From: Bacillota bacterium
GTDB taxonomy: Bacteria > Bacillota > Syntrophomonadia > Syntrophomonadales > Syntrophomonadaceae
Length of the DNA: 5,585 nucleotides
Assembly (NCBI GenBank): GCA_017861475.1
Contig: JAGFXV010000120.1
Span: forward strand, 1-5,585
Direction: 5' to 3'
Part shown: one piece after another, positions 1-5,585 of the stretch
Layout of the letters: every line of letters begins with the position of its first letter
How positions within the stretch are numbered: position 1 is the stretch's first letter
Program-made: the position numbers and the translations under genes
Notes under the pieces: model-generated
What the model saw: the letters and a program-made list of their open reading frames with translations, nothing else
Database searches by the model: none
What the model was told of the DNA's origin: nothing

Positions 1-123
1 CGGGGCGAAAACTCGCATCATATTGTAGAAGCAGTATTCAAGGCCTTTGCCCGGGCTTTTAAAGAGGCCATTGCGGTTGCTCCAGGGGTCGAAGGGGTAT
101 GGTCATCCAAGGGCAAGTTATAG
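1..123 (+). CDS. hisB: Imidazoleglycerol-phosphate dehydratase, C-terminal end (partial)
   Basis: Frame 1 is open from the window edge to a TAG at 121-123 and gives the last 40 residues of HisB; the gene is cut at its 5' end by the window. The fragment contains the second metal-binding signature of the family, GENSHHIVEAVFKAFARA, whose paired histidines and glutamate (HHxxE) ligate the catalytic Mn ions. HisB dehydrates imidazole glycerol phosphate to imidazole acetol phosphate in cytosolic histidine synthesis. The C-terminal tail ends in SSKGKL, close to the usual STKGxL ending, so the stop is at the expected place and the protein is not truncated. No histidinol-phosphatase domain can be judged, since only the C-terminus is visible. 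It lies 31 bases before hisH, in the usual hisB-hisH order. Identification rests on a short but very characteristic segment. Confidence 0.93.
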   Translation, partial: RGENSHHIVEAVFKAFARAFKEAIAVAPGVEGVWSSKGKL

Positions 124-140
124 TTTGAACTTGCCGCCAC

Positions 141-148
141 AGGGAGGG
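141..148 (+). promoter_or_regulatory. Ribosome binding site deciding the hisH TTG start
   Basis: AGGGAGGG lies 6 bases before the TTG at 155-157. It is the only good Shine-Dalgarno sequence near the conserved HisH N-terminus (IAIIDYGMGN) and no ATG in the hisH frame lies between it and that motif, so it fixes TTG as the start. Confidence 0.8.
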
Positions 149-154
149 AAAGCA

Positions 155-784
155 TTGATTGCGATTATTGATTACGGTATGGGCAATCTGGCCAGCGTCA
201 GCAATGCCTTTACCAAAATAGGATATGACAATATGATCACCCAGGTTCCGGAACAGATCCTGGCGGCTGACAAAGTGGTTCTGCCGGGAGTCGGAGCCTT
301 TGCAGATGCGATCAAAAACATCCGCAAATTGGGTATAGATCAAACCATTCAGGAACTGGTCAGACGCAATACGCCTTTGCTGGGCGTCTGTCTGGGGTAC
401 CAGTTGCTGTTCAGCGAGAGCACTGAAGACGGGTTGCACAAGGGCCTGGATGTAATTGCCGGTCGAGTGGAAAAGTTGCAACTTCCGGCAACTTTTAAAG
501 TCCCCCATATGGGTTGGAACAATATCGATATCAAACCGGGCAGTAAATTGTTTGCCGGTATTCCCCAGGGCAGCTGGTTTTATTTTGTGCATTCCTACCA
601 CGTTATTCCGGAGGACGATGCGGTCATGGCTGCAACCACAGAATACGGCGTCAAAGTCGTCTGTGCGGTGGAGAGGAACAATCTGGTGGCTACCCAGTTC
701 CATCCCGAAAAATCAAGTGATATTGGGTTACAAGTTCTAAGGAATTTTGGAGCGATGAAAAATGATAATATATCCTGCGATTGA
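155..784 (+). CDS. hisH: Imidazole glycerol phosphate synthase, glutamine amidotransferase subunit HisH
   Basis: HisH is a class I glutamine amidotransferase. It hydrolyses glutamine and channels ammonia into the HisF barrel, where PRFAR is converted to imidazole glycerol phosphate and AICAR. From the TTG start the protein is 209 residues, normal for the family (about 200). Visible motifs are the N-terminal IAIIDYGMGN (2-11), PGVGAF (44-49), the nucleophile elbow GVCLGYQ with Cys79, PHMGWN (117-122), and QFHPEKS with His183 and Glu185, completing the Cys-His-Glu triad. An in-frame ATG at 47 would add 36 residues, but it lies inside hisB and the extra residues are merely hisB DNA read in another frame. 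TTG at 155 with AGGGAGGG in front is therefore preferred. The one mild oddity is Tyr82 in GVCLGYQ, where Met is usual. The 3' end overlaps hisA by 23 bases, suggesting coupled translation. Confidence 0.95.
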   Translation: MIAIIDYGMGNLASVSNAFTKIGYDNMITQVPEQILAADKVVLPGVGAFADAIKNIRKLGIDQTIQELVRRNTPLLGVCLGYQLLFSESTEDGLHKGLDVIAGRVEKLQLPATFKVPHMGWNNIDIKPGSKLFAGIPQGSWFYFVHSYHVIPEDDAVMAATTEYGVKVVCAVERNNLVATQFHPEKSSDIGLQVLRNFGAMKNDNISCD

Positions 785-1496
785 TCTCAAGGAAGGTCAA
801 TGTGTCCGACTGGTACAGGGCAAAGCCGAGAACAAGACCGTATACTCTTCCGATCCGGCCGCCATGGCCTGCTCCTTTCAGGAACAAGGAGCGGAGTGGC
901 TGCATATCGTCGATCTGGATGGCGCGTTTCAGGGCCGATCCGGCAATCGTGACGCCATTGCGCGGATTGCAGGGCAAATCACCATTCCTTTTCAGGTCGG
1001 AGGAGGATTGCGCCGGCTGGAAGACGTGGAAAACGTATTGGCGATCGGTGCCAGCCGGGTCATCATCGGCACCCGGGCTGTAACTAGCCCCGAATTTATG
1101 GGGGATTTGCTGCGCCGCTTCGGAGCCGAAAAAATCATTCTGGGGCTGGATGCCCGCGATGGGATGGTGGCAATCGAGGGCTGGGTGGAGAAATCCAGTT
1201 TGCCGGTAGTTGATTTTGCCCGGCAGATGCACGCGCTGGGGGTGGAAACAGCTGTTTATACGGATGTCTCACGGGACGGTCTGCTGCAGGGACCGAATTT
1301 GGAATCCATTCAGCAAGTGGCCGAACGGTCCGGCCTGAAAATCATAGCTTCCGGCGGAGTATCAAGCGTTGACAATATCAGCCGGCTGAAAGCCATGGAA
1401 GGGCTGGGCGTGAGCGGCGCCATCATCGGCAAGGCTCTTTATGACGGAAAACTTGAACTGAAAGATGCCTTAAAGGCAGCGAAGGGAGACCTGTAA
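762..1496 (+). CDS. hisA: Phosphoribosylformimino-5-aminoimidazole carboxamide ribotide (ProFAR) isomerase
   Basis: HisA catalyses the Amadori rearrangement of ProFAR to PRFAR, the substrate of the HisH/HisF synthase encoded on either side. The product is 244 residues, the usual length for a complete (beta/alpha)8 barrel. The general acid/base aspartates are visible: Asp8 in [16 protein letters not shown] and Asp130 in ILGLDARDG. Phosphate-binding glycine loops occur at VGGGLR (79-84) and ASGGVSS (196-202), and the family segment [13 protein letters not shown] spans 167-179. The start ATG at 762 has TGGAG (748-752) 9 bases ahead, inside the end of hisH. A nearby ATG at 755 is in the hisH frame and not usable. 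The stop overlaps the hisF start as TAATG. Similarity to HisF next door reflects the ancient duplication known for this barrel pair. Confidence 0.97.
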   Translation: MIIYPAIDLKEGQCVRLVQGKAENKTVYSSDPAAMACSFQEQGAEWLHIVDLDGAFQGRSGNRDAIARIAGQITIPFQVGGGLRRLEDVENVLAIGASRVIIGTRAVTSPEFMGDLLRRFGAEKIILGLDARDGMVAIEGWVEKSSLPVVDFARQMHALGVETAVYTDVSRDGLLQGPNLESIQQVAERSGLKIIASGGVSSVDNISRLKAMEGLGVSGAIIGKALYDGKLELKDALKAAKGDL

Positions 1497-2281
1497 TGCT
1501 GGCCAAAAGAATTATCCCCTGCCTGGATGTACATGCCGGTCGGGTGGTGAAGGGAATAAATTTTGTCAATCTGCGTGATGCCGGTGATCCGGTGGAACTG
1601 GCGGCTTACTACGATAAAGAAGGTGCAGATGAACTGGTTTTTCTTGATATTACCGCATCATCTGACCAACGCCAAACCATGATCGATGTGGTCAGAAATA
1701 CAGCCCGGGAAGTATTTATTCCCTTTGCCGTCGGAGGCGGTATCCGCAATCTGGATGACATACGGGCGATTTTAAATGCCGGGGCAGACAAAGTCTCGAT
1801 CAATTCAGCTGCCGTGCATGATCCCTCGCTGATCACCGAGGCAGCGCTCCGTTTTGGTAGGCAGTGCATTGTTGTAGCTATTGATGCCCGCCGAAGAAAA
1901 CAAGAAGGTTCCGGTGCCGATTCTTATTCGTCAGAATGGGAGGTCTACATAAACGGAGGACGTACCCCCACCGGGCTGGACGTTTTGGAATGGGCGCGCC
2001 AGGCAGAATCACTGGGTGCAGGAGAAATCCTGCTGACCAGTATGGACAAGGACGGAACCAAAGACGGCTACGATCTTGGGTTGACCGCTGCGGTGGCCGA
2101 CATGTTGCCCATACCGGTGATCGCTTCGGGCGGGGCCGGGAACCTTGAGCATTTGAGCGAAGCTTGTATTGACGGCAAAGCCGATGCGGTTTTATGTGCT
2201 TCCATTTTTCATTATCGTGAATATTCGATTGCCCAGGCTAAAGAATACCTGGCGAGTAAAGGAGTTGCAGTGAGATTATGA
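1496..2281 (+). CDS. hisF: Imidazole glycerol phosphate synthase, cyclase subunit HisF
   Basis: HisF is the cyclase half of imidazole glycerol phosphate synthase. It uses ammonia supplied by HisH to turn PRFAR into imidazole glycerol phosphate plus AICAR, which returns to purine synthesis. At 261 residues it is a slightly long but standard (beta/alpha)8 barrel (usually about 251-258). Catalytic aspartates fall at the canonical positions: Asp11 in [16 protein letters not shown] and Asp130 in VVAIDARR. Phosphate-binding loops appear as FAVGGGIRN (77-85) and IASGGAGN (209-216). [14 protein letters not shown] (154-167) and [13 protein letters not shown] (181-193) are further family signatures. 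The extra residues lie mostly in the loop after Asp130 (about 133-148), a region of variable length in the family. ATG overlaps the hisA stop by one base and AAGGGAG (1482-1488) precedes it by 7 bases. It shares 4 bases with hisIE. Confidence 0.97.
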   Translation: MLAKRIIPCLDVHAGRVVKGINFVNLRDAGDPVELAAYYDKEGADELVFLDITASSDQRQTMIDVVRNTAREVFIPFAVGGGIRNLDDIRAILNAGADKVSINSAAVHDPSLITEAALRFGRQCIVVAIDARRRKQEGSGADSYSSEWEVYINGGRTPTGLDVLEWARQAESLGAGEILLTSMDKDGTKDGYDLGLTAAVADMLPIPVIASGGAGNLEHLSEACIDGKADAVLCASIFHYREYSIAQAKEYLASKGVAVRL

Positions 2282-2928
2282 GAGATGCTATAAAATTTGA
2301 TGCCCACGGATTGATTCCGGCCATTATTCAGGATGAGCATAGCGGTCAGGTCCTTATGATGGCCTATATGAATGAGGAGTCGCTTGATAAAACCATCGCC
2401 AGCGGTCAGACCTGGTTTTATTCCCGCAGCCGTCAGGAACTGTGGATGAAAGGGGAAAGTTCCGGGCATGTGCAGAAGGTCAAACAGATCCTTTATGATT
2501 GCGATGGTGATACCCTGTTAATAAAAGTGGAACAAACTGGTGCGGCTTGTCATACCGGACATTATTCCTGCTTCTACCGGGACAGCAGCGGACAGGAAGT
2601 GGAAAACCAGGTTTTTGATCCGGAGGAAGTATATAATGCAGCCGGTAACCGCGGCATCCTTTTTGAATTATATAATGTGATCCGTGAGAGAAAAGAAAAA
2701 TTACCTGAAGGTTCTTATACCACTTATTTATTTACCAAAGGTATCGACAAGATCCTGAAAAAAGTCGGCGAGGAAAATGCCGAGGTGATCATTGCTGCCA
2801 AAAACAACAGCAAATCTGAATTGGTCTATGAAGCTTCTGACCTGATCTATCATTTGCTGGTCCTTTTGGTCGAACAGGGGATAGAGCTGGACGATATTTT
2901 CAGTGAACTGGCTTCACGTCGCAAGTAG
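2278..2928 (+). CDS. hisIE: Bifunctional phosphoribosyl-AMP cyclohydrolase / phosphoribosyl-ATP pyrophosphatase
   Basis: This 216-residue fusion performs steps two and three of histidine synthesis: HisE removes pyrophosphate from phosphoribosyl-ATP, and HisI opens the adenine ring of phosphoribosyl-AMP. The HisI domain (about 1-112) has [19 protein letters not shown] (46-64), the metal motif DCDGDT with Asp74, Cys75, Asp76 and Asp78, and CHTGHYSC with Cys91 and Cys98. The spacing of the three cysteines (16 and 7) matches the known zinc ligands. The HisE domain (about 125-216) has [16 protein letters not shown] (161-176) and [13 protein letters not shown] (185-197), whose acidic residues form the MazG-like metal site. 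Both active sites look intact. The ATG shares ATGA with the hisF stop; the nearest good Shine-Dalgarno (AAAGGAG, 2258-2264) is 13 bases away, slightly far, so expression may rely on coupling with hisF. It is the last gene of the operon, followed by a terminator. Confidence 0.96.
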   Translation: MRDAIKFDAHGLIPAIIQDEHSGQVLMMAYMNEESLDKTIASGQTWFYSRSRQELWMKGESSGHVQKVKQILYDCDGDTLLIKVEQTGAACHTGHYSCFYRDSSGQEVENQVFDPEEVYNAAGNRGILFELYNVIRERKEKLPEGSYTTYLFTKGIDKILKKVGEENAEVIIAAKNNSKSELVYEASDLIYHLLVLLVEQGIELDDIFSELASRRK

Positions 2929-2953
2929 GAAAGTTAAATTCAACAAGAGCATC

Positions 2954-2998
2954 AAAAGCCTGACGGGTAAATTATTGGCCCGGTCAGGCTTTTGTTTG
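2954..2998 (+). terminator. Rho-independent terminator of the his operon
   Basis: An 11-bp perfect stem pairs 2954-2964 (AAAAGCCTGAC) with 2983-2993 (GTCAGGCTTTT). It is extended inward by three G-C pairs (2965-2967 with 2979-2981) across one bulged G at 2982. The loop is about 11 bases and the 3' side runs into TTTTGTTT. It starts 26 bases after the hisIE stop and points in the direction of the operon. The A-run on the left arm gives some potential on the opposite strand too, but no gene there needs it. Confidence 0.9.
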
Positions 2999-3035
2999 CG
3001 TTTGCAACGCTTGTGGGAAAGATTACCAGGCATCT

Positions 3036-3064
3036 TTGCCGAATGGGAATTTGTCATTTATGTT
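3036..3064 (+). promoter_or_regulatory. Weak sigma-A-type promoter candidate for pcrA
   Basis: TTGCCG (3036-3041) and TATGTT (3059-3064) are separated by 17 bases, each matching 4 of 6 consensus positions. A better -10-like TATTAT (3064-3069) has no suitably spaced -35. A promoter is expected between the his terminator and pcrA at 3114, and this pair is the best I can see, but the match is poor and the call is tentative. Confidence 0.28.
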
Positions 3065-3113
3065 ATTATTAAGAGACAGCCATGGATGAACTAGTTATTT
3101 TCGGAGGAAAAAC

Positions 3114-5201
3114 ATGAACAAGAGATTTGAGGGGCTGAATGAAGCCCAGATCGAGGCGATTCTGCACCAGGATGGACCTTGCATGGTTCTGGCCGGAGCC
3201 GGCAGCGGTAAAACCAGGGTGCTTACAGAAAGAATAAATTATCTGATCGAGCAGGGAGTAAGGCCGGATTCTATTCTGGCGATCACTTTTACCAACAAAG
3301 CGGCCCAGGAAATGAAATCCCGCATAAGAGAAATGCGGCCCGATTACTCGGGTCAGTGGATACAGACGTTTCACGCTGCCTGCTACAAGATGCTTAGGAT
3401 GGATATTCACCTGCTGGGTTATGAGCGCAATTTTGCCATCATTGATGACAGCGAAGGCAAAACCCTGCTCAAAGAAATATTGAAAGAGGAGCGGGATTAC
3501 GAGACCAAGCCCGACGAAATTCTTTACAGCATCAAACAAGCCAAAAACAGCCTTATGGATCCGGAAACATATTATCGCAACCTGAGCCTGCCTTTGCATA
3601 TCAAAGATAAATATTACCGGGTTTTTCGTATCTACAATGCTCGTCTGAGAGAGTACAATGCCCTCGATTTTGAGGATTTGATCATCCTTACCATCAAACT
3701 TCTGCGGGAATATCCAGATATTTTGTCCAAATATCAGAACTGGTTTAAATATATTATGATCGACGAATACCAGGACACTAATTATGCCCAGTATCTTTGG
3801 GCCAAACTGTTGGCGGATGCGCATCATAACATTTTTGTAGTGGGGGACCCTGATCAGTCCATTTACAGCTGGAGAGGGGCTGAACCCTATAACGTAAAAA
3901 AATTCATGCAGGATTACCCTAATGTTCATCTGATCAAACTGGAAAAGAATTATCGTTCCACCGGCAGTATCCTGAAAGCTGCCAATGCGGTGATAAAGCA
4001 TAATAGGGACCGGGAAGAAAAAGTTCTCTACACGGACAAGCCGGAAGGGGAAAGTTTGATTTATTTTTGTGCCGGCGACAGTTTTCAGGAAGGCCAGTTC
4101 GTGGCAGATACGATTGCTGATCTGGTAGACCGGGAAAACAAACATTATCACGACTGTGCCGTATTTTACAGGACCCACGCCCAGTCACGTATCCTTGAAG
4201 AAGCGTTGCTGCGGCGCTACATCCCCTATCAGATCATCGGTGCCCGCAAGTTTTACGAACGCAAGGAAATAAAAGACATCCTGGCTTATTTAAAACTGGT
4301 CTGCAATCCCAGTGACCGACTTAGCCTGCGGCGGATCATCAACGTTCCGCGCCGCGGGGTCGGTGAAAAGACCCTGGAAAAACTTGAAGAATTTGCGCAA
4401 GGCGAAAACATTCCGGTAATGGAGGTGCTGGCGGATGCCTCCCGGGTGAATGGGGTCAGCAAAAAAATGGCCTCCACGCTGGAAGAATTTTATGGCATGT
4501 TCAAGTATTTTGCTTCGCTCAAGGAATCCGAGGTTGCTTTAAAAGAAATTCTGGATCAGGTCATGGAAATGAGCGGCTATATTGAAGATCTCAAGAAAAA
4601 CAATGCAGCTGAAGCTCAGAGCCGAATCGAAAATCTGCAGGAACTTCGTTCCCTGGCGGTGGAATTCAGTAAAGAGGGCATTGAAGATCTGGATGACTTT
4701 CTGGCCCGCGTTGCGCTGGTACAGGATACGGATGATGTTGATAATGCCGATACGGTCATGATGATGACCTATCACGGAGCCAAAGGACTTGAATTCCCGG
4801 TTGTTTTCATGACTGGCATGGAGGAAGGGGTATTTCCTTCCTACCGGACAGAAACCGAGGAAGATCTGGAAGAGGAACGGCGGCTGTGTTATGTCGGTAT
4901 TACCCGGGCCTGTGAAAGACTGTATCTGACCAATGCCGTTTCCCGATTGTTATACGGTTATGAAAGAAACAATCCGCCCTCGCGGTTTATCAAGGAGATT
5001 CCGTCACAGTTGCTGGGTTCTCCCCATGTAAAAAAGACATCTTCCTGTGTGCTTACGGAAGGCGATACGGTGATCCACCGGAAGTTTGGCATGGGGATAG
5101 TCTTAAAGATGCAGGACAACCAAATCGCCGTGGTTGATTTTGAAAGAGCCGGTGTGCGTACCCTTCGGCTGGACATCGCTCCCCTCGAAAAAATAAGTTA
5201 A
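3114..5201 (+). CDS. pcrA: ATP-dependent 3'-5' DNA helicase PcrA (UvrD/Rep family)
   Basis: PcrA is a superfamily 1A helicase that unwinds DNA 3' to 5' in nucleotide excision repair, clears replication and transcription conflicts, and drives rolling-circle plasmid replication. The 695-residue protein has every helicase motif in order: Q motif LNEAQ (8-12), Walker A AGAGSGKT (27-34), Ia ITFTNKAAQEM (57-67), Ib QTFHA (84-88), II DEYQDTN (217-223), III VVGDPDQSIYSWRGA (242-256), IV EKNYRS (277-282), V MTYHGAKGLEFPVVF (551-565) and VI EERRLCYVGITRA (587-599). The C-terminal segment GDTVIHRKFGMG (650-661) to the end is the Tudor-like module that in PcrA/UvrD binds RNA polymerase. Length is slightly below the usual 720-750, mainly from a short linker before that module. 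GGAGG (3103-3107) lies 6 bases before the ATG. Terminators on both sides suggest a single-gene transcript. UvrD is the alternative name; the Firmicute-like context favours pcrA. Confidence 0.95.
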   Translation: MNKRFEGLNEAQIEAILHQDGPCMVLAGAGSGKTRVLTERINYLIEQGVRPDSILAITFTNKAAQEMKSRIREMRPDYSGQWIQTFHAACYKMLRMDIHLLGYERNFAIIDDSEGKTLLKEILKEERDYETKPDEILYSIKQAKNSLMDPETYYRNLSLPLHIKDKYYRVFRIYNARLREYNALDFEDLIILTIKLLREYPDILSKYQNWFKYIMIDEYQDTNYAQYLWAKLLADAHHNIFVVGDPDQSIYSWRGAEPYNVKKFMQDYPNVHLIKLEKNYRSTGSILKAANAVIKHNRDREEKVLYTDKPEGESLIYFCAGDSFQEGQFVADTIADLVDRENKHYHDCAVFYRTHAQSRILEEALLRRYIPYQIIGARKFYERKEIKDILAYLKLVCNPSDRLSLRRIINVPRRGVGEKTLEKLEEFAQGENIPVMEVLADASRVNGVSKKMASTLEEFYGMFKYFASLKESEVALKEILDQVMEMSGYIEDLKKNNAAEAQSRIENLQELRSLAVEFSKEGIEDLDDFLARVALVQDTDDVDNADTVMMMTYHGAKGLEFPVVFMTGMEEGVFPSYRTETEEDLEEERRLCYVGITRACERLYLTNAVSRLLYGYERNNPPSRFIKEIPSQLLGSPHVKKTSSCVLTEGDTVIHRKFGMGIVLKMQDNQIAVVDFERAGVRTLRLDIAPLEKIS

Positions 5202-5216
5202 GAATACTTGCGAATG

Positions 5217-5272
5217 GAACGGTTATAAACAAGCTGTCATTATCATAGCTTGTTTATAGCCGTTCTTTTGTT
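5217..5272 (+). terminator. Rho-independent terminator of pcrA
   Basis: A 21-bp uninterrupted stem pairs 5217-5237 with 5245-5265, with only two G-T wobble pairs (5223/5259 and 5236/5246) and a 7-base loop (5238-5244). It is followed directly by TTTTGTT (5266-5272). It begins 15 bases after the pcrA stop. There is no A-run on the left flank, so it acts on + strand transcription only. Confidence 0.92.
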
Positions 5273-5420
5273 ATGCCTGGAATATTCGTGTGAATTTTCA
5301 GAAAAGAAGGAAAATTTAAACAAAATGGCGAAAATCTATTTTTCATAATTCAATAGTAAAGCACGAGGGGGGACATTTTCACAGATCGTAATCAATATTC
5401 TAACTTGGTTAAGCCGGAGA
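5273..5420. other. AT-rich intergenic region before the ferredoxin-domain gene
   Basis: No coding potential is convincing here. The left part is AT-rich with several short GAAAAT/ATTTTC words; the right part contains a G-run phrase, GAGGGGGGACATTTTCAC (5365-5382). Candidate -10 elements (CATAAT at 5344-5349, TATTTT at 5337-5342) lack well-spaced, well-matched -35 partners; TTTAAA (5315-5320) with TATTTT at 16 bases is the best pair and is weak. A promoter for the downstream gene must lie here or the gene uses another sigma factor. I recognise no riboswitch or T-box. Confidence 0.4.
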
Positions 5421-5428
5421 AAAGGAGG
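5421..5428 (+). promoter_or_regulatory. Ribosome binding site selecting ATG 5436
   Basis: AAAGGAGG is a near-perfect Shine-Dalgarno sequence. Two ATGs follow, at 5432 and 5436. The first opens a frame that stops after 10 codons; the second, 7 bases from the GGAGG core, opens the frame with the ferredoxin motif and is the start. Confidence 0.85.
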
Positions 5429-5435
5429 GGTATGA

Positions 5436-5585
5436 ATGCCTGGAGGAACAGAGCTGAAAAATGAGGTATTAACCAGCTCAACCTGTGCCCTGTGCGGTGC
5501 CTGTCTGGACTGGTGTCCGTACATAGCCAACCTTGAAGACCATCTGGTCCTGCGCTTTGATTGCAATGTTACCGAAGGACGCTGT
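5436..5585 (+). CDS. 4Fe-4S ferredoxin-domain protein, N-terminal fragment (possible FrhB/FdhB-like oxidoreductase subunit)
   Basis: The first 50 codons of a gene that runs off the window. Residues 17-28 read CALCGACLDWCP, the classic CxxCxxCxxxCP ligand set of a 4Fe-4S cluster (Cys17, 20, 23, 27 plus the following Pro). After it comes PYIANLEDHLVLRFDCN and then VTEGRC, adding Cys43 and Cys50 as likely ligands of a second cluster or the start of a second cysteine cluster. A single ferredoxin motif at the N-terminus followed by CPY and an EGRC segment resembles, from memory, N-termini of the coenzyme F420 hydrogenase/formate dehydrogenase beta-subunit (FrhB/FdhB) family found in anaerobes, but too little is visible to settle this. 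No signal peptide or membrane segment precedes the motif, so a cytoplasmic electron-transfer role is inferred. It is separated from pcrA by a terminator and is probably the first gene of its own unit. Confidence 0.8.
   Translation, partial: MPGGTELKNEVLTSSTCALCGACLDWCPYIANLEDHLVLRFDCNVTEGRC

Noticed and set aside
59..703. 214-codon minus-strand open frame opposite hisH
   Set aside because: It is a shadow of hisH, whose catalytic triad and family motifs are intact on the + strand; the antisense product has no recognisable motif.
690..1232. 180-codon minus-strand open frame opposite the end of hisH and hisA
   Set aside because: It spans two well-supported + strand genes and resembles no protein family I know; an antisense shadow.
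762..2281. HisA/HisF similarity as a recent tandem duplication
   Set aside because: The two barrels share only short phosphate-loop motifs, as in essentially all bacteria; this is the known ancient duplication, not a local event.
2903..3094. Small + strand open frame crossing the hisIE end and the terminator
   Set aside because: It begins within hisIE in another frame, runs through the terminator hairpin and has no plausible ribosome binding site or conserved motif.
3069..4178. Long (369-codon) open frame on the minus strand antisense to pcrA
   Set aside because: It lies entirely opposite the N-terminal half of pcrA, whose motifs prove the + strand codes. The predicted protein matches no family I recognise and is best explained by the codon bias of pcrA.
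5432..5464. ATG at 5432 as a start or a leader peptide
   Set aside because: It stops after 10 codons. It is closer to the Shine-Dalgarno than ideal (3 bases from GGAGG), carries no run of regulatory codons, and is probably incidental to the real start at 5436.
5336..5566. 76-codon minus-strand open frame across the last intergenic region
   Set aside because: It overlaps the ferredoxin-motif gene on the other strand, and the strong Shine-Dalgarno and cysteine motif there support the + strand instead.

Overview
The window (about 50% G+C) reads as a housekeeping stretch of a bacterial chromosome. It most likely comes from an anaerobic Clostridia-type Firmicute. The support is a compact his operon ending in a fused hisIE, strong GGAGG-type ribosome binding sites, a TTG start, a PcrA-type (rather than proteobacterial UvrD-type) helicase with a Firmicute-like C-terminal tail, and a following iron-sulfur protein gene. 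The taxonomic call is inference; no rRNA or species marker is present.

Positions 1-2928 hold the end of a histidine operon on the + strand in the order hisB (3' end only), hisH, hisA, hisF, hisIE. The last four genes are packed with overlaps of 23, 1 and 4 bases, so translational coupling is likely. Together they carry the middle of the pathway: HisI opens and HisE trims the phosphoribosyl-ATP intermediates, HisA isomerises ProFAR to PRFAR, HisH/HisF form the glutamine amidotransferase-cyclase giving imidazole glycerol phosphate and AICAR, and HisB dehydrates imidazole glycerol phosphate. All catalytic residues I could check are present. hisG, hisD and hisC, if in the operon, and any leader regulation lie outside the window.

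A rho-independent terminator (2954-2998) closes the operon. After a short spacer with a weak promoter candidate comes pcrA (3114-5201), a complete SF1A DNA helicase with all helicase motifs and the C-terminal Tudor-like RNA polymerase-interacting module. It is closed by a 21-bp hairpin terminator (5217-5272), so it is probably a single-gene unit.

A 234-base intergenic region follows, then the first 50 codons of a protein with an N-terminal 4Fe-4S ferredoxin motif (5436 to the window end), possibly an FrhB/FdhB-like flavin/iron-sulfur oxidoreductase.

I found no CRISPR, tRNA, rRNA, prophage or complete mobile element, and nothing that amounts to a new biological system. The points worth a second look are start-site choice in hisH, the unusual gene after pcrA, and a G-rich phrase in the last intergenic region.
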